Shown here: positions 8,308 to 16,633 of the stretch, piece after piece
Layout of the letters: the number at the start of each line of letters is the position of its first letter
Position numbering within the stretch: the stretch's first letter is position 1
NCBI RefSeq assembly: GCF_018130785.1
Contig: NZ_JAFCJT010000002.1
Location: forward strand, 558,001-622,000
Source of the DNA: Bradyrhizobium liaoningense
GTDB taxonomy: Bacteria; Pseudomonadota; Alphaproteobacteria; Rhizobiales; Xanthobacteraceae
Length of the DNA: 64,000 nucleotides
Direction: 5' to 3'
Program-made: the position numbers and the translations under genes
The notes under the pieces: model-generated
Databases searched by the model: none
The model's input: the letters and a program-made list of their open reading frames with translations, nothing else
Told to the model about the DNA's origin: nothing

Positions 8308-10089
8308 ATGAAAATCGATACGCTCGCAGTCGACTTTACCGACGAGCAGAAACGCTATCTCGAAGGCTTCACGACCGGTTTGCAGATCAGCCGGGTCGGT
8401 CGCGGTCTCGGCGGCGGCGCCGGCAAGGCCAGTGCCGAGCCGATCGGTCCCGACGCCGTCCACATCAAGGCGCAGGACAAGGTCATCGCGTCCGGCAAGA
8501 AGCTCGCCGACCAGGAGAAGTTCAAGCGCGACGAGCATCCGTTCGATGCCTATCCGCGCCTGCGCCAGCAGGCGCTCGACAACGCGCCGCCGAGCCCGGC
8601 GGACAATTTCCGCTGGCGCTATTTCGGCATCTTCTATGTCGCGCCGACGCAGGACTCCTACATGAGCCGTCTGCGTATCCCGAACGGCATCATGAAGCAC
8701 TGGCAGCTGTCCGGCCTTGCCGATCTCGCCGACGATCTCTGCGGGCCGTACAGCCACGTCACGACGCGCGCCAATCTCCAGCTTCGCGAGATCCCGCCGA
8801 AGAACGCCGTGAAGCTGATCGAGGGCATCCAGGACCTCGGCCTGTGCTCGCGTGGCTCCGGCGCCGACAACATCCGCAACGTGACGGGAACGCCGACGGC
8901 GGGCATCGATCCGCAGGAGCTGATCGACACGCGGCCCTATGCGCGGGAGTGGCACTACCACATCCTCAACGACCGCTCGCTCTACGGATTGCCGCGCAAG
9001 TTCAACGTCGCCTTCGACGGCGCCGGCAGGGTCGCGGTGCTGGAGGAGACCAACGACATCGCCTTCACCGCGTTCGAGGTGAAGGACGGATTTGGCGTCG
9101 CGCCCGGGGTCTGGTTCCGTCTCGGCCTCGGCGGCATCACCGGACACAAGGATTTTGCAAAGTACTCCGGCATCATCGTTAAGCCGGAGGAGGCGACCGC
9201 CGTTGCGGACGCGATCGTGCGTGTGTTCATCGAGCACGGCGACCGCACCAACCGTAACAAGGCGCGGCTGAAATATGTGCTCGACGCCATGGGCCATGAC
9301 GGCTTCCTCAAGCTCGTCGAAGAGCGGCTGAAGACGCCGTTTACCCGCGTGCCGGAAGAGGCGTTTCAGCCTCGGCCAGCCGCGGACCGCATGGCGCATA
9401 TCGGCGTGCACAAGCAGAAGCAGGACGGCCTGAACTGGATCGGCGTGTCGCTGACGCTCGGCAAGATAACCGGCGATCAGATGCGGGGTCTTGCCAAGGT
9501 CGCGCAGGACCTCGGCGACGGCGAGATCCGCCTGACCGTCTGGCAGAACCTGCTGATATCGGGCGTGCGCGACGAGAATGTCGAGCTCGCCATCGCGGCG
9601 ATCAAGCAGATCGGGCTCGCGGTCGAGGCCTCGCACATCCGCGCCGGCCTGATCGCTTGCACCGGCAATGCCGGCTGCCGCTTCGCCGCGGCGAATACCA
9701 AGCGCAATGCTGCCGAGATCGGCGACTGGTGCGAGCCGCGGGTGGCGATGGACAAGCCGGTCAACATCCACGTTACCGGATGCCATCATTCCTGCGCACA
9801 GCATTACATCAGCGACATCGGGCTGATCGGTGCGCGCGTGCCGGTCGGCGAAGAGGACACGGTCGAAGGCTATCACCTCTTCACCGGTGGCGGGTTCGGT
9901 CCCGACGCCGACGTCGGGCAGGAGGTCTATCACGACCTCAAGGCCGAAGACGCGCCGAGGACCGTCGAGGGACTGCTCAGGGCCTACATCGCCCATCGCT
10001 CGTCGCCCGACGAAACCTTCCTCTCCTTTGCGCGCCGCCATGACGGCGAGACGCTGCGCAAGCTTGCCGATGCACAGGTGTCCGCATGA
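8308..10089 (+). CDS. nirA: Assimilatory ferredoxin-type nitrite reductase (NirA family)
   Basis: Siroheme/4Fe-4S enzyme that reduces nitrite to ammonium in the cytosol. About 593 residues from ATG 8308, chosen over an in-frame TTG at 8227 because AGGAG lies at 8289-8293 (spacing is rather long). The cluster and siroheme ligands are visible as ACTGNAGCRFA and HVTGCHHSC. Two ferredoxin-like half domains are present (FRWRYFGIFYVAPTQDSYM; LTLGKITGDQMRGLA). It is followed, with ATGA overlap at 10086, by an FAD reductase that probably supplies electrons. A sulfite-reducing role is possible from sequence alone, but the nasTS context favours nitrite. Confidence 0.87.
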   Translation: MKIDTLAVDFTDEQKRYLEGFTTGLQISRVGRGLGGGAGKASAEPIGPDAVHIKAQDKVIASGKKLADQEKFKRDEHPFDAYPRLRQQALDNAPPSPADNFRWRYFGIFYVAPTQDSYMSRLRIPNGIMKHWQLSGLADLADDLCGPYSHVTTRANLQLREIPPKNAVKLIEGIQDLGLCSRGSGADNIRNVTGTPTAGIDPQELIDTRPYAREWHYHILNDRSLYGLPRKFNVAFDGAGRVAVLEETNDIAFTAFEVKDGFGVAPGVWFRLGLGGITGHKDFAKYSGIIVKPEEATAVADAIVRVFIEHGDRTNRNKARLKYVLDAMGHDGFLKLVEERLKTPFTRVPEEAFQPRPAADRMAHIGVHKQKQDGLNWIGVSLTLGKITGDQMRGLAKVAQDLGDGEIRLTVWQNLLISGVRDENVELAIAAIKQIGLAVEASHIRAGLIACTGNAGCRFAAANTKRNAAEIGDWCEPRVAMDKPVNIHVTGCHHSCAQHYISDIGLIGARVPVGEEDTVEGYHLFTGGGFGPDADVGQEVYHDLKAEDAPRTVEGLLRAYIAHRSSPDETFLSFARRHDGETLRKLADAQVSA

Positions 10090-11705
10090 ACCAGATCACG
10101 CCTCCGCCGAAACTCGACATCATTCCCGCCAGCGCGCCATTCTCCGACGCGCAGCGCTCCTGGCTGAACGGCTTCTTTGCCGGACTGCTCTCGCCTGATG
10201 TCGCGACGCCCTTGTCGGCGGAGCAGGGCGCCGCCGTCATGCAGGCCGGTGACGGCGACGATGGTGAAGCGCCATGGCACGACCAGACCATGCCGATCGC
10301 CGATCGGATGAAGCTCGCCGAAGGCCGTCCCGTGCGCCGCAAGATGATGGCGGCGATGGCGCAGCAGGATTGCGGCCAGTGCGGCTACAATTGCCACGAC
10401 TATTCGGAGGCGATCGCGGGCCGCAGCGAAGCACGGCTCAACCTATGCGTTCCCGGCGGCAAGGAAACCGCGCGGATGCTGAAGTCGCTGTACGAGGAGC
10501 TCGACAAGGCGCCGGCGGCCAAGGCGGGTGACAAGGCGCCCGACAAGGTGGATGCGGTAGCAGCGCCCGCCGTGACCGTGACGATCGCAGAGCCGGGCCG
10601 CTCGCGCGACAATCCGACCGAGGCGACCTTCCTGTCGCGGCGTCTGCTCAACAAGGGGAAGTCGGAAAAGGAGACCTATCACGTCGAGTTCGATCTTTCC
10701 GCGAGCAAGCTCGACTACGTGGTCGGTGATTCCTTCGGCGTGTTCGCGCGCAACGACGTCGGTCTCGTCGACCAGATCATCGCGCTGCTCGGCGCCTCCC
10801 ATACCACGAAGGTGAACGGCAAGACGCTGCGCGAGGTGCTGATCGACGACGTCTCGCTGTCGCCGGCGCCGGACTCGCTGTTCGAGCTGATCTCCTTCAT
10901 CACCGGCGGCGCGCAGCGCGAGAAGGCGCGGGCGCTGGCGCAGGGCGAGGATCCCGATGGCGATTCCGCAACCCTCGACGTGATGGCCGCGCTCCAGAAG
11001 TTCTCCGGCACGCGGCCGCATCCCGAAGCCTTTATCGAGGCGCTGGAGCCGCTCCAGCCGCGGCTCTATTCGATCTCGTCCTCGCACAATGCGACGCCGG
11101 GAAAACTGTCGCTGACGGTCGATTCCGTGCGCTATTTGATCGGCAAGCGCAAGCGCATAGGCGTTGCCTCGACCTTCCTCGGCGAGCGCATCAACGAAGG
11201 CGACAAGCTGAAGGTCTATGTGCAGAAGGCGCACGGCTTTGGCCTGCCGCAGGATCCGAAGACTCCTGTCATCATGATCGGGCCCGGCACCGGCATTGCG
11301 CCGTTCCGCGCCTTCCTGCTCGATCGCAAGGCGACCGGCGCGCCAGGCAAGAACTGGCTGTTCTTCGGCCATCAGCGCAGCGATTGCGACTTCTTCTACC
11401 AGGAAGAGCTCAACGCGATGAAGACGTCGGGCCAACTGACGCGTTTGTCGCTGGCCTGGTCGCGCGACGGCGAAAAGAAGTTTTACGTGCAGGATCGCAT
11501 GCGCGAGGTCGGCCGCGAGTTGTGGACCTGGCTCGCCGACGGCGCGCATCTCTATATCTGCGGCGATGCCAAACGCATGGCCAAGGACGTCGAACGCGCG
11601 CTGGTCGACATCGTCGCCCAGTTCGGCGCACGTTCGACCGACGAAGCCGTCAGTTTTGTCGCCGAGCTCAAGAAGACGGGCCGCTTCCAGGCTGACGTCT
11701 ACTAA
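10086..11705 (+). CDS. CysJ-like FAD/NADPH reductase with an N-terminal 4Fe-4S module
   Basis: A 539-residue protein. The N terminus (residues 17-39, FSDAQRSWLNGFFAGLL) resembles the NirA N terminus. Residues 96-121 carry Cys96, Cys99, Cys103 and Cys121 (CGQCGYNCHDYSEAI ... CVPGG), a 4Fe-4S motif like that of RnfB-type proteins. From about residue 190 it is a CysJ/cytochrome P450-reductase module with the FAD motif PRLYSISSS, the NADPH-binding GPGTGIAPFRAFL and an aromatic C terminus DVY. The flavodoxin (FMN) domain of CysJ is absent. It overlaps nirA by ATGA, so the likely role is NADPH-dependent electron supply to NirA through the Fe-S cluster. It is usually labelled sulfite reductase flavoprotein. 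Confidence 0.8.
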   Translation: MNQITPPPKLDIIPASAPFSDAQRSWLNGFFAGLLSPDVATPLSAEQGAAVMQAGDGDDGEAPWHDQTMPIADRMKLAEGRPVRRKMMAAMAQQDCGQCGYNCHDYSEAIAGRSEARLNLCVPGGKETARMLKSLYEELDKAPAAKAGDKAPDKVDAVAAPAVTVTIAEPGRSRDNPTEATFLSRRLLNKGKSEKETYHVEFDLSASKLDYVVGDSFGVFARNDVGLVDQIIALLGASHTTKVNGKTLREVLIDDVSLSPAPDSLFELISFITGGAQREKARALAQGEDPDGDSATLDVMAALQKFSGTRPHPEAFIEALEPLQPRLYSISSSHNATPGKLSLTVDSVRYLIGKRKRIGVASTFLGERINEGDKLKVYVQKAHGFGLPQDPKTPVIMIGPGTGIAPFRAFLLDRKATGAPGKNWLFFGHQRSDCDFFYQEELNAMKTSGQLTRLSLAWSRDGEKKFYVQDRMREVGRELWTWLADGAHLYICGDAKRMAKDVERALVDIVAQFGARSTDEAVSFVAELKKTGRFQADVY

Positions 11706-11731
11706 GGGGCGCTGGGATCAGCGTGAATCGT

Positions 11732-11752
11732 CCCGGCGGCGCAACCGCCGGG
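11732..11752. terminator. Stem-loop after the nirA operon
   Basis: CCCGGCGG / CCGCCGGG, an 8-bp stem with a 5-base loop, 27 bases after the reductase stop. There is no T-run, so it is a transcript-end or stabilising hairpin rather than a proven terminator. A second inverted repeat (GACCCGA/TCGGGTC near 11825-11849) follows. The rest of 11706-12009 shows nothing else. Confidence 0.4.
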
Positions 11753-12009
11753 CGTCACGCCGCTGGGCTGTTTCTACGGTGCATGGGGTTGTTTTCGACA
11801 TTTTTAGTGAGATACCCCGATCAGGACCCGAGTCGGTTCCAGTCGGGTCGGATCTTAACGAATAAGATTCTCGGAACCCGGGTCTGAGAAGAATTTGCAC
11901 CTGCGATAGGGCGCGTTCAGAGAACCCGCATCGCTATTTCCGCCACCATCTTGCCTCCCGCCAGGGTTGATCCTTCATACTCCCACAAATGGGGCGTTGG
12001 AGATCGACC

Positions 12010-12162
12010 ATGCGCGAACTATCGGCGGAAGCCAGGCTGCACTTCTACGCGCGCTCGCTCTCGCGGCGGACCGGGGCGAGCGTGCATCACGTCGCGCTCT
12101 ACAGCGCGTTTGCCGTCATCGCGGCGATCGTGTTCGGCACGTTGTCGGTGCACCCGTTCTGA
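12010..12162 (+). CDS. Small single-pass membrane protein (50 aa)
   Basis: ATG 12010 is preceded by GGAGA at good spacing. It encodes MRELSAEARLHFYARSLSRR followed by a hydrophobic C-terminal helix (ALYSAFAVIAAIVFGTLSVH). The basic N terminus followed by one membrane segment suggests an inner-membrane small protein with cytoplasmic N terminus. It has no recognised family. It converges directly with pxpA, whose stop codon begins on the next base. Confidence 0.55.
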   Translation: MRELSAEARLHFYARSLSRRTGASVHHVALYSAFAVIAAIVFGTLSVHPF

Positions 12163-12933
12163 TCACGTCCCGCGCTTGAACGGCGCGATCTCGATCCCCG
12201 CATCCTTCAGCGCCTGACGCAGGCCGCGCGCAATGTCGACTGCGCCCGGCGTATCGCCGTGGATGCAGACCGTGTCCGTGCGCATCTTGATCACTTTACC
12301 CGTCACCGAGACCACCGCGCCATCCTGAACCATGCGCACCACGCGATCGGCGATCGCCTTGGCGTCATGCAGCACCGCGCCCGGCTTCTTGCGCGAGACG
12401 AGGTTGCCGTCGTCCTCATAGGCGCGGTCGGCGAACACCTCGTGCACCATCGGCAAGTTGGCCTCTTCGCCCGCCTTCACCAGCTTCGAATTGGCGAGCA
12501 CGACGAAGATCAGGCTGGGATCGACCGCTTTGATGCCGGCGGCGATCGCCTTGGCCGTCATGTCGTCCTCGCAGGCGACGTTGGAGAGCGCGCCATGCGC
12601 CTTCACATGCGTCACCTTGTGGCCGGCCGCAGTCGCGATCGCCTGCAGGGCGCCGATCTGGTAGGCGACGAGGTTCTCGATCTCGGACGCCTTGAGGCCC
12701 GCGATCGGATGCCGGCCGAAGCCGTGCAGGTCGCGGTAGCCTGGATGGGCGCCGACCGAGACGCCGCGCGCCTTCGCGAGCTCGACGGTCCGGCGCATGA
12801 TGTCGGGGTCGCCGGCATGGAAGCCGCAGGCGACATTGACCGAGCTCGCCAGGTCGATCATGGCGGCGTCGTTGCCCATCTCCCACGCGCCAAAACCTTC
12901 GCCGAGGTCGCAATTGAGATCGATCGTCTTCAT
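12163..12933 (-). CDS. pxpA: 5-oxoprolinase subunit A (LamB/YcsF family)
   Basis: 256 residues starting [20 protein letters not shown], the hallmark of LamB/YcsF proteins. The family metal/active-site segments [13 protein letters not shown] and [14 protein letters not shown] are intact. PxpA with PxpB and PxpC forms the prokaryotic ATP-dependent 5-oxoprolinase that opens pyroglutamate to glutamate. It is the last gene of the minus-strand order pxpB-pxpC-pxpA and lies 32 bases after pxpC. Confidence 0.93.
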   Translation of the reverse strand: MKTIDLNCDLGEGFGAWEMGNDAAMIDLASSVNVACGFHAGDPDIMRRTVELAKARGVSVGAHPGYRDLHGFGRHPIAGLKASEIENLVAYQIGALQAIATAAGHKVTHVKAHGALSNVACEDDMTAKAIAAGIKAVDPSLIFVVLANSKLVKAGEEANLPMVHEVFADRAYEDDGNLVSRKKPGAVLHDAKAIADRVVRMVQDGAVVSVTGKVIKMRTDTVCIHGDTPGAVDIARGLRQALKDAGIEIAPFKRGT

Positions 12934-12965
12934 GGGGTGCTCTCCGCCTCTGGTCTTCTTGTGGC

Positions 12966-14003
12966 TTACGGCTCCGCCGTGACCTGCCAGGTCCCGGCAT
13001 CCACGGCGCTCACCGCATAGCCCGCGACATTAGCATCGCTGAGCGCCTCGATGTTCAGCTCGACGGTATCGGAAGAGCGCAGGCGATCGGGCAGGTTGCG
13101 GATGAGTTGCGCGAACTTGCGCGCCTCCTCCTGCGCCTCGGCCATGGTGACCTCGAGGAAGCGGAACGCGGTTCCCGCCGAGGTCTGCGCGAGACGGCCG
13201 ACATCGGCCGTGATCACGGTTGCGATCTTCGGATAGCCGCCGGAGGTGCCCCGGTCCATCATCAGCGCGATCGGCGAGCCGTTGCCGGGGACCTGGATGC
13301 TGCCGTTGACGGTGCCGTCGGAAACGATGTTGTGGCCGTGCAGATGCTTGATCGCCGGGCCCTCGAGCCGGTAGCCCATGCGGTCGGAGGTCGCCGAGAT
13401 CTTCCACTCGCTATCGAGGAACAGCGCCTTGTTGGCATCGTCGAACTCGTCGTCCTGCGGTCCGAGCAGCACGCGGATCGGACCTGTCGCAGGCTTCGGC
13501 AATTCGATGCGCAGTTCCGGCGCGCCGCTGGCTGCATCGACGGTCAATTCGTCGCCAGCCTGGAGGGGGCGCGGGTAGGGGCTGCCAAGGCCAGCGCGGG
13601 CATTCACCGCGAGGCTGCCGAACACCAGCTCGCCTTTGATGCCGCCTTCGATTGCCAGATAAGTGAACGCGCCGCCACGGGCAAAGCCCAGCGTCAGAGT
13701 CTCGCCGTCCTTCAGCGTCACCGATGTGTCCATGACGACCGGCCGCCCACCGATATCGGCATTGCGCGGCGCGCCCGCCATCGCGACGCGCACGGCGCCG
13801 TCCTTGGCGGTGAACGTGGCGCCGAACGGGCCGATCTCGACCGCGGCTGCCAACGGCTCGTTGCCGACAAGTGTGTTCGCCGCCGCGAGCGACAGCCGAT
13901 CCATCGCTCCGCTCACCGTCAGGCCGTAGCGCTGCGCGCCGTGGCGGCCGCCATCCTGGACGGAGCTCGCGGGGCCGATGCTGGCGATTACGAGGCGGCT
14001 CAT
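12966..14003 (-). CDS. pxpC: 5-oxoprolinase subunit C
   Basis: 345 residues of the biotin-dependent carboxyltransferase/allophanate hydrolase subunit 2 family ([52 protein letters not shown]). It works with PxpB and PxpA in 5-oxoproline hydrolysis. ATG 14003 overlaps the pxpB stop as ATGA, indicating translational coupling. Confidence 0.92.
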   Translation of the reverse strand: MSRLVIASIGPASSVQDGGRHGAQRYGLTVSGAMDRLSLAAANTLVGNEPLAAAVEIGPFGATFTAKDGAVRVAMAGAPRNADIGGRPVVMDTSVTLKDGETLTLGFARGGAFTYLAIEGGIKGELVFGSLAVNARAGLGSPYPRPLQAGDELTVDAASGAPELRIELPKPATGPIRVLLGPQDDEFDDANKALFLDSEWKISATSDRMGYRLEGPAIKHLHGHNIVSDGTVNGSIQVPGNGSPIALMMDRGTSGGYPKIATVITADVGRLAQTSAGTAFRFLEVTMAEAQEEARKFAQLIRNLPDRLRSSDTVELNIEALSDANVAGYAVSAVDAGTWQVTAEP

Positions 14004-14731
14004 GCGACCACCTGCTCGGCGATGATCTCGCCGGCCTCGGCGGCGCGGTCCAGTTCCTCGAAGGTCTTGTGGTCGATGGCGAAAAACGTCACGCGATCAC
14101 CGGGTTCGGTGAGGAAGGTCGGATTCCGGTGGAGCTGATAGGTCCGCACCGGCGTGCGGCCGAGCAGGTGCCAGCCACTTGGGGCCGCCAGGCATTGGAT
14201 TCCGGCCTGGATGCCGCCGATCGAGATTGTGCCGGCAGGCGTGAACAGCCGCGGGCTCTGCCGCCGCGACATGTGCAGGGATTTGTCGAGGCCGCTGAGA
14301 TAGGACCAGCCCGGGGTGAAACCGATCATGGCAACGCGGTAGTCGCCGGCGACGTGACGGGCGACGATGTCGTCGGGCGTGGTGTTCAGCGCCTTGGCGA
14401 CATCCTCGAGGTCGATGCCGTGTTCGCCGCCATAGGCGACGGGAATGCGCCAGCGCCGCGCCTTCGTGGCCGGCGGCAGCGGCTGGCTGGCGAGCGCGAG
14501 CAGCTTTTCGCCGAGCGCGTCGAAGCCGATCTTGCCGGGATCGTAATGCACCAGCAGCGAGCGATAGGTCGGAACGGTCTCGGTGATGCCCTCGATGGGG
14601 CTTGCTGCGAGCGCCTTGTCGAGCGCGAGCACGCGCTCGTTGGCTGCGTCATCGATGGTGCGGCTGAATTCGACCGTGACGGCGCTGTCGCCACTGGGCA
14701 GAAGGCGGGGCGGGGGAAGCGTCGCGGCCAT
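14000..14731 (-). CDS. pxpB: 5-oxoprolinase subunit B
   Basis: 243 residues of the allophanate hydrolase subunit 1/KipI family. Family signatures are GDSAVTVEFS near the N terminus, RWRIPVAYGGEHGIDLEDVA, FTPGWSYLSGLD and IGGIQAGIQCLAAPSGWHLL. It is the first gene of the pxpBCA cluster. The 260 bases upstream, shared with the divergent RraA-like gene, contain no operator I can identify. Confidence 0.92.
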   Translation of the reverse strand: MAATLPPPRLLPSGDSAVTVEFSRTIDDAANERVLALDKALAASPIEGITETVPTYRSLLVHYDPGKIGFDALGEKLLALASQPLPPATKARRWRIPVAYGGEHGIDLEDVAKALNTTPDDIVARHVAGDYRVAMIGFTPGWSYLSGLDKSLHMSRRQSPRLFTPAGTISIGGIQAGIQCLAAPSGWHLLGRTPVRTYQLHRNPTFLTEPGDRVTFFAIDHKTFEELDRAAEAGEIIAEQVVA

Positions 14732-14989
14732 GAGCTGTCGAAGGGCTGTCGAAATCGGGCTTCTCAGGAAATGCGGGCTCAGCCTTGAGTTCCGCTTTTC
14801 CCTGCTTCGCGTAAATGCGCCCGCAAGTCCAATAAATTAATGCAAGGGGAAACGATAAAGCGTTGTTATCGCGTCGCATAACAGCCCAGCGGCCCTGCGT
14901 TCTTGCTGGCTCTTTGGCCCTTGACGCAAGGGCTGCGGCTCGCAAGATGCGCGCGTTCTTTCCCGCCCATCCGGAGCTCGTTCTCGTCC

Positions 14990-15688
14990 ATGTCGCTGTC
15001 CCCCGAAGCCCGCAAGACCCTCGCCGGCATCACCACTGCCACCATCACCACGGTCCTGCTGAAAAAGGGCCTGCGCAATGTGTGGATGCGCGGCGCGCGT
15101 CCGCTGCGCCCGGGCCTGCCGCGCCTGGTGGGGCCGGCCTTCACGCTGCGCTTCGTGCCGGCGCGCGAGGATCTGGCGACGCCGGAATCCTGGTCGTCGC
15201 CGATCTCGACCCGCACCGCGATCGAGGCGATGCCCGAGGGCTGCATCGCCGTGGTCGATGCCATGGGCATCACCGACGCCGGCATTTTTGGCGACATCCT
15301 TTGCGCGCGCATGATGAAACGCGGCGTGACCGCGCTCGTCACCGACGGCGTGGTGCGTGACGTCGAGGGCGTGCTCGGCACCAATCTTCCGGTCTGGTGC
15401 GACGGCTATGCCGCGCCGCCGTCGGTCGCGGGCCTCACCTTCGTCGGCTGGGGCGAGCCGATCGGCTGCGGCGGCGTCGCCGTGTTTCCGAACGACATCG
15501 TGGTCGCCGACCAGGACGGCTGCGTGCTGATCCCGCAGGCGATGCTCGATCACGTCCTCAACGAGGGCGTCGAGCAGGAGCGAATGGAAGCCTGGATCGT
15601 CAATGAGGTGAACAACGGCGCGGTACTGCCGGGCCTCTATCCGATGAACGCCGAGACCAAGGCGCGCTACGCCGCCAGCAAGAATTAA
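14990..15688 (+). CDS. RraA-like protein (RNase E regulator / HMG aldolase family)
   Basis: About 232 residues from ATG 14990. A longer frame starts upstream at 14903 but lacks family similarity there, and GGAG lies 13 bases before 14990. The RraA fold signature GDILCARMMKRGVTALVTDG followed by VVRD is present, with the metal-binding Arg-Asp pair. Members are either RNase E activity regulators or 4-hydroxy-4-methyl-2-oxoglutarate/oxaloacetate aldolases. The adjacent cupin gene favours a catabolic, aldolase-like role. This is inference. Confidence 0.82.
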   Translation: MSLSPEARKTLAGITTATITTVLLKKGLRNVWMRGARPLRPGLPRLVGPAFTLRFVPAREDLATPESWSSPISTRTAIEAMPEGCIAVVDAMGITDAGIFGDILCARMMKRGVTALVTDGVVRDVEGVLGTNLPVWCDGYAAPPSVAGLTFVGWGEPIGCGGVAVFPNDIVVADQDGCVLIPQAMLDHVLNEGVEQERMEAWIVNEVNNGAVLPGLYPMNAETKARYAASKN

Positions 15689-15707
15689 CAGGAAGCGAGG
15701 ACCCCCT

Positions 15708-16112
15708 ATGGAGATCACCGTCGCAGGCACACGGCCGACCCGCCGTGCGCCCAAGGAAAATTTTACGGGCACCGTGTTGCAGGACCCCGTGATCATGGCG
15801 CCCGCGCCGGCACGGCTGAACTGCTCGCGCGTGTCGTTCGAGCCCGGCGCGCGTACCAATTGGCACCACCATCCGCTCGGGCAGACGCTTTACGTCATCT
15901 CCGGCGTCGGTCGCGTGCAGGCCAAGGGCGGCCCGATCCGCGAGATCCGTCCCGGTGATACCGTCTGGATTCCGCCGGGCGAATTGCACTGGCACGGCGC
16001 CTCGCCGAACAACGGCATGTGCCACATCGCCATGCAGGAGGCGCTCGACGGCGTGTTCTCGACCTGGCTGGAGCCGGTGACTGACGCGGAATACGGGGCG
16101 CCGCTCGGCTAG
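15708..16112 (+). CDS. Single-domain cupin protein
   Basis: 134 residues with the cupin metal motifs (NWHHHPLGQTLYVISG and GDTVWIPPGELHWHGASPN). They supply the His-His-Gln/His ligands typical of small cupins such as the manganese hydroxynitrile-lyase-like and carboxymuconolactone-associated cupins. It lies 19 bases after the RraA-like gene with a good AGGAAGCGAGG Shine-Dalgarno, so the two are probably co-transcribed. The substrate is unknown. Confidence 0.85.
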   Translation: MEITVAGTRPTRRAPKENFTGTVLQDPVIMAPAPARLNCSRVSFEPGARTNWHHHPLGQTLYVISGVGRVQAKGGPIREIRPGDTVWIPPGELHWHGASPNNGMCHIAMQEALDGVFSTWLEPVTDAEYGAPLG

Positions 16113-16194
16113 CTCTCGTGCCCGGACAAGACGCATCGCCCTATGGCGATGCGTCGCGGCACTTCGCGCCGTGCCGCGTTAGGGGCACGTGAGC

Positions 16195-16569
16195 TTACAT
16201 TCGCTCGGCCGTCCACGTGCCCGTGCACAGGGAGCCGCACCAGGTGCCGGAGCCGGACGTGCCGCTCAGCCGGCCGAAGCCGACAGCGCGCTTGACGCCG
16301 GTGCTCAGGGTGACGTTGATGCTGCCGGCATCGGCGACGCGGCCTGATGCTGAAACCGCAGCGTTGCTCGATGCGATCTGGCCGTTGCTGATGCCGATCG
16401 AGACCGTTGCGCCGTTACCGCAAGTCTCGCTCGATGATGAGATCCGGACATTCCAAGCGCCGTCGAAGATGGAGGTCGTCGCGCCTGCCTGCGTCAGCGG
16501 GAAGGCGATGGCGACAATGCTGACGAACGTGCGCGCGAGGGTATGTGAGACGCACCCGCCATGACACAG
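16195..16569 (-). pseudogene. Small secreted protein gene without a usable start codon
   Basis: An open frame ends GTWCGSLCTGTWTAERM at TAA 16195-16197 and reads upstream through a repeat-like Gly/Ser/Thr-rich sequence (ATVSIGISNGQIASSN, VADAGSINVTLSTG). It reaches an obvious signal peptide, RTFVSIVAIAFPLTQAGA. No ATG, GTG or TTG exists in this frame before an in-frame TGA. The codon where Met would be expected is GCG at about 16536, and the first possible near-start is CTG at 16569. Either the start was lost by mutation or translation begins at a non-canonical codon. Three Cys-containing motifs near the C terminus suggest a periplasmic protein. Confidence 0.5.
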
Positions 16570-16633
16570 CGTTCAAAAGCAGAGGGGCGCGCATTGCGGG
16601 CCCCTTGTCTTCGTCAGAGGGTCATACCCGAGG

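Noticed and set aside
8299..10041. Long antisense ORF of 580 codons opposite nirA
   Set aside because: It is a shadow of the high-GC3 nirA frame; the sense frame carries the siroheme and Fe-S motifs and the antisense translation matches nothing.
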